NCBI GenBank assembly: GCA_040381555.1
Contig: JBEIHC010000121.1
Span: forward strand, 1-8,028
DNA: 8,028 bases
Origin: CANHCC01 sp040381555
GTDB lineage: Bacteria; Bacteroidota; Bacteroidia; J057; RFSG01
Reading direction: 5' to 3'
This document shows positions 5,727 through 8,028 of the stretch, piece after piece (within the stretch, counting starts at the first letter, position 1; each line of letters begins with the position of its first letter). The position numbers and the translations under genes are program-made. Under the pieces are notes generated by a model. It saw nothing but the letters and a program-made list of their open reading frames with translations. It made no database searches and was not told where the DNA came from.

Positions 5727-7184
5727 TTAAAAATTAACATAAGCAGCCAGCCCATGCAAGCCACCCTCGCGACCAAAACCACTTTCCTTGTATCCTCCGA
5801 ATGGAGAAACAGGATCGAATTTATTATAGGTATTTGCCCAAACAACCCCGGCACGCATTTTTGAGGTTAGGTTAAATATCTTGGACCCTTTATCAGTCCA
5901 TACTCCGGCAGATAAACCATAAGGGGTGTTATTCGCTTTGCTAATCACCTCATCAATCGTACGGAAACTAATGATGGATAATACGGGACCAAAGATTTCT
6001 TCCTGTACGATCCGGTGAGATTGACTGGCATTTAAAAACAAGGTTGGGCGACACCAGAAACCTTTATTCGGCAGACTACAATCTGTCTGAAACATTTCAG
6101 CTCCTTCATTCACTCCGATACGAATATAGTTTTCAATCGTTTGTAATTGACTTTTAGAATTGATTGCGCCTATATCTGTATTCTTATCCAAAGGATCGCC
6201 TACAATCAGAGAAGCCATTCTATGCTTCAACTTCGCAATGACAATATCCTTTACGGATTCCTCTACAAACAATCGGGAACCTGCACAGCACACATGCCCT
6301 TGATTAAAATAAATGCCATTAATAATTCCTTCTACTGCCTGATCGAGGGGAGCATCGGCAAAAATAATATTGGCAGCTTTTCCCCCTAACTCTAAGGTGG
6401 CTTTTTTATCTGTTCCGGCAATTGCCTTCTGGATAATTTTGCCTACATCCGTAGAACCGGTGAAAGCAATTTTATCGGCCTCTGGATGATTCACCATGGC
6501 AGCCCCAGTAGCACCTGCACCAGAGATGATATTCACTACTCCTTCAGGAAGTCCGGCATCCTGAATTAATTCTGCTAATTTGTAAGCCGTCAGCGGAGTG
6601 GTTTCAGCAGACTTTAATACAACGGTATTTCCACAAGCCAAAGCAGGCGCAATTTTCCATGCCGCCATGAGTAAGGGGAAATTCCAGGGAATGATTTGAG
6701 CTGCCACCCCAATAGACCTAGGCGTACGATTGGGAAATGCATACTCCAATTTATCGGCCCAACCTCCATAATAAAAGAAATGCGCAGCCGCTAACGGCAC
6801 ATCCACATCACGAGATTCGCGAATGGCCTTACCCCCATCCATGGATTCGATAATGGCAAACTCACGCGCACGCTCCTGAATCAATCGGGCAATACGAAAG
6901 AGATACTTTCCTCTTTCACCCGCTTTCATTTTGGACCAGGGACCTTCATACGCTTTGCGGGCAGCCTTCATTGCTTTGTCTACATCCGCTTGGTTGGCGT
7001 CTGGAACAGAAGCCAAAACTTCTTCGGTAGCTGGATTAATTGTATTAAAATATTTGCCGGAGGAAGGCTTGACCATCTTACCGCCAATAAATAAATCATA
7101 CTGCTTGTTAATCTTAGCAGCCGAAGGACTTTCAGGGGCAGGACTATAATTCCAGCCCTGTAATTTTGTATCTTTTTTGCTCAT
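5727..7184 (-). CDS. NAD(P)+-dependent aldehyde dehydrogenase, catalytic partner in the deoC operon (ALDH16 first-domain type)
   Basis: This complete 485-residue ALDH retains every catalytic element. 'IIPWNFP' (164-170) has the oxyanion Asn168. 'VLKSAE' (189-194) has coenzyme Lys191 and Glu194. 'FTGSTDVG' (241-248) is the coenzyme loop. 'ELGGKAANI' (265-273) has general base Glu265. 'NQGHVCCAGSR' (294-304) has nucleophile Cys299. 'EEIFGPV' (395-401) has Glu396, and 'PFGGYKESGFGREGG' lies at 461-475. In this operon the natural substrate is most likely acetaldehyde released by DeoC, oxidised to acetate in the cytoplasm. Two features depart from ALDH2-type enzymes: an N-terminal segment 'WNYSPAPES' (11-19) before the first strand, and an end directly after 'HGLAAYVNF', without the usual last oligomerisation strand. 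Both fit the first module of ALDH16. It starts 12 bp after the deoC stop, with ATG and no Shine-Dalgarno. Confidence 0.94.
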   Translation of the reverse strand: MSKKDTKLQGWNYSPAPESPSAAKINKQYDLFIGGKMVKPSSGKYFNTINPATEEVLASVPDANQADVDKAMKAARKAYEGPWSKMKAGERGKYLFRIARLIQERAREFAIIESMDGGKAIRESRDVDVPLAAAHFFYYGGWADKLEYAFPNRTPRSIGVAAQIIPWNFPLLMAAWKIAPALACGNTVVLKSAETTPLTAYKLAELIQDAGLPEGVVNIISGAGATGAAMVNHPEADKIAFTGSTDVGKIIQKAIAGTDKKATLELGGKAANIIFADAPLDQAVEGIINGIYFNQGHVCCAGSRLFVEESVKDIVIAKLKHRMASLIVGDPLDKNTDIGAINSKSQLQTIENYIRIGVNEGAEMFQTDCSLPNKGFWCRPTLFLNASQSHRIVQEEIFGPVLSIISFRTIDEVISKANNTPYGLSAGVWTDKGSKIFNLTSKMRAGVVWANTYNKFDPVSPFGGYKESGFGREGGLHGLAAYVNF

Positions 7185-7196
7185 TGCAGAATTGAA

Positions 7197-8028
7197 TTAA
7201 TCGTTCGAAAAATAATCGCCAGATTGATATAAACCCGTTGATTGCTTAGCCAGCTGCATCAGGATATCATTAGCTAAACGACTGGCACCAAATCGGAACC
7301 ATTCATTACTCAACCAGGCTTCTCCCAATGTTTCTTTCACCATCACTAAATAATGAAGTGCTTGCTTGGCAGTGGAAATTCCCCCGGCGGGTTTCATTCC
7401 AATCATGATACCTGTGCGATCGTAATAATCTTTAATACAATGCAGCATGACCAAAGTTACGGGCATATTGGCTGCAGGATTGATTTTACCCGTAGAGGTT
7501 TTAATAAAATCTGCTCCAGCCTGTACTGCAATTTCACTGGCTTTGCGCACCTGGTCAAAATTGCCAATTTCACCCGTTTCGAGAATTACCTTCAGTCGGG
7601 CTTTTCCGCAGGCTTCTTTAATGGCTGCGATTTCATCATAAACGAAATTATATTCCCCTGCAAGAAACTTACCTCGAGAAATGACCATATCAATTTCATC
7701 TGCACCCGCTTCTACAGCAAATCGGGTATCATCCAATTTAACCTGCAGGGGAGCCTGTCCGGCAGGGAAAGCCGTGGAAACGGAGGCTACCTTTACAGAG
7801 GAACCTTTCAGAGTAGCTTTGGCAATGCCCACCATGGAGGGATATACGCAAACCGCAGCAACGGTAGGTATTCCGGGCATCGCATCATGCATGTGCATGG
7901 CTTTATAGCACATCTGCTTCACCTTGCCCTCCGTATCTTTTCCTTCCAATGTGGTCAGGTCAATCATATTCAGGGCCAATTTTAACCCTTGAATTTTTGA
8001 TTCTGTTTTGATGCTTCGCTTGGTAAAC
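7197..8028 (-). CDS. deoC: Deoxyribose-phosphate aldolase, 5' end beyond window
   Basis: The enzyme cleaves 2-deoxy-D-ribose 5-phosphate into D-glyceraldehyde 3-phosphate and acetaldehyde, in cytoplasmic deoxynucleoside catabolism. Counting from the codon at 7977-7979: 'MIDLTTLEGKDT' (5-16) opens the barrel; 'ADEIDMV' (93-99) holds catalytic Asp97; 'GADFIKTSTGK' (155-165) holds Schiff-base Lys160; and 'GMKPAGGIST' (194-203) holds the second catalytic Lys196. The arrangement is like E. coli DeoC. TTG at 7979 is not the true start: the frame remains open to the window edge, adding 16 residues that end 'SKIQGLKLALNMIDLTTL', which lines up with the E. coli 'ALKLMDLTTL' region. At least 276 residues are visible, and perhaps 10-30 more, plus the promoter, lie outside. 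It is the first visible gene of the deoC-ALDH-ALDH-like operon. Confidence 0.95.
   Translation of the reverse strand, partial: FTKRSIKTESKIQGLKLALNMIDLTTLEGKDTEGKVKQMCYKAMHMHDAMPGIPTVAAVCVYPSMVGIAKATLKGSSVKVASVSTAFPAGQAPLQVKLDDTRFAVEAGADEIDMVISRGKFLAGEYNFVYDEIAAIKEACGKARLKVILETGEIGNFDQVRKASEIAVQAGADFIKTSTGKINPAANMPVTLVMLHCIKDYYDRTGIMIGMKPAGGISTAKQALHYLVMVKETLGEAWLSNEWFRFGASRLANDILMQLAKQSTGLYQSGDYFSND

Noticed and set aside
7977..7979. TTG at 7979 as the deoC start codon.
   Set aside because: The frame continues without a stop to the window edge, and the extra residues match the N-terminal region of DeoC, so the gene is simply cut by the window.
7353..7985. A 210-codon open frame on the plus strand opposite deoC.
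   Set aside because: It is fully antisense to a well-conserved gene and its translation (rich in Cys, Asn, Phe and Gly) has no recognisable features; it is a shadow of deoC codon use.

Overview
The window looks like a chromosomal segment from a member of the Bacteroidota. Several independent signs agree. There is an outer-membrane beta-barrel receptor C-terminus of the PF14905 type. One secreted hydrolase carries a C-terminal type IX secretion (Por) sorting domain. Promoters resemble the TTG...TAnnTTTG form used in this phylum, start codons lack Shine-Dalgarno sequences, and base composition is moderately AT-rich. No rRNA, tRNA, CRISPR array, insertion sequence or phage gene is visible.

Layout, left to right. 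Positions 1-454 (+) hold the last ~150 codons of an outer-membrane TonB-dependent-receptor-like protein. It converges on a GNAT acetyltransferase (471-1001, -) that appears to start with TTG. The 279-bp divergent intergenic region (1002-1280) contains a palindromic GACGCGC repeat cluster flanked by two identical TATTTTTG promoter elements, one facing each way. Next is tex (1281-3398, +), an S1-domain nucleic-acid-binding transcription accessory protein. The following 179-bp gap (3399-3577) contains a structured hairpin element, a terminator-like hairpin, a promoter, and a second exact copy of a 20-nt motif from the first element. The next gene (3578-4720, +) encodes a secreted LpqC/PHB-depolymerase-like esterase with a T9SS tail. 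A cluster of small inverted repeats (4752-4804) separates it from a convergent three-gene operon on the minus strand.

That operon, read right to left, is deoC (5' end beyond the window), a full catalytic aldehyde dehydrogenase (485 aa), and a 289-aa aldehyde-dehydrogenase-like protein with no catalytic domain. The spacings are 12 and 33 bp. DeoC cleaves 2-deoxyribose-5-phosphate to glyceraldehyde-3-phosphate and acetaldehyde, and the aldehyde dehydrogenase would oxidise the acetaldehyde. The two ALDH proteins laid end to end (774 aa) reproduce the domain plan of the two-domain ALDH16 family: a catalytic module carrying an N-terminal 'Y-x-P-x-PES' segment, followed by a non-catalytic module. 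I read them as a split ALDH16, probably a heteromeric enzyme coupled to deoxyribose catabolism. This is the most interesting feature of the window.
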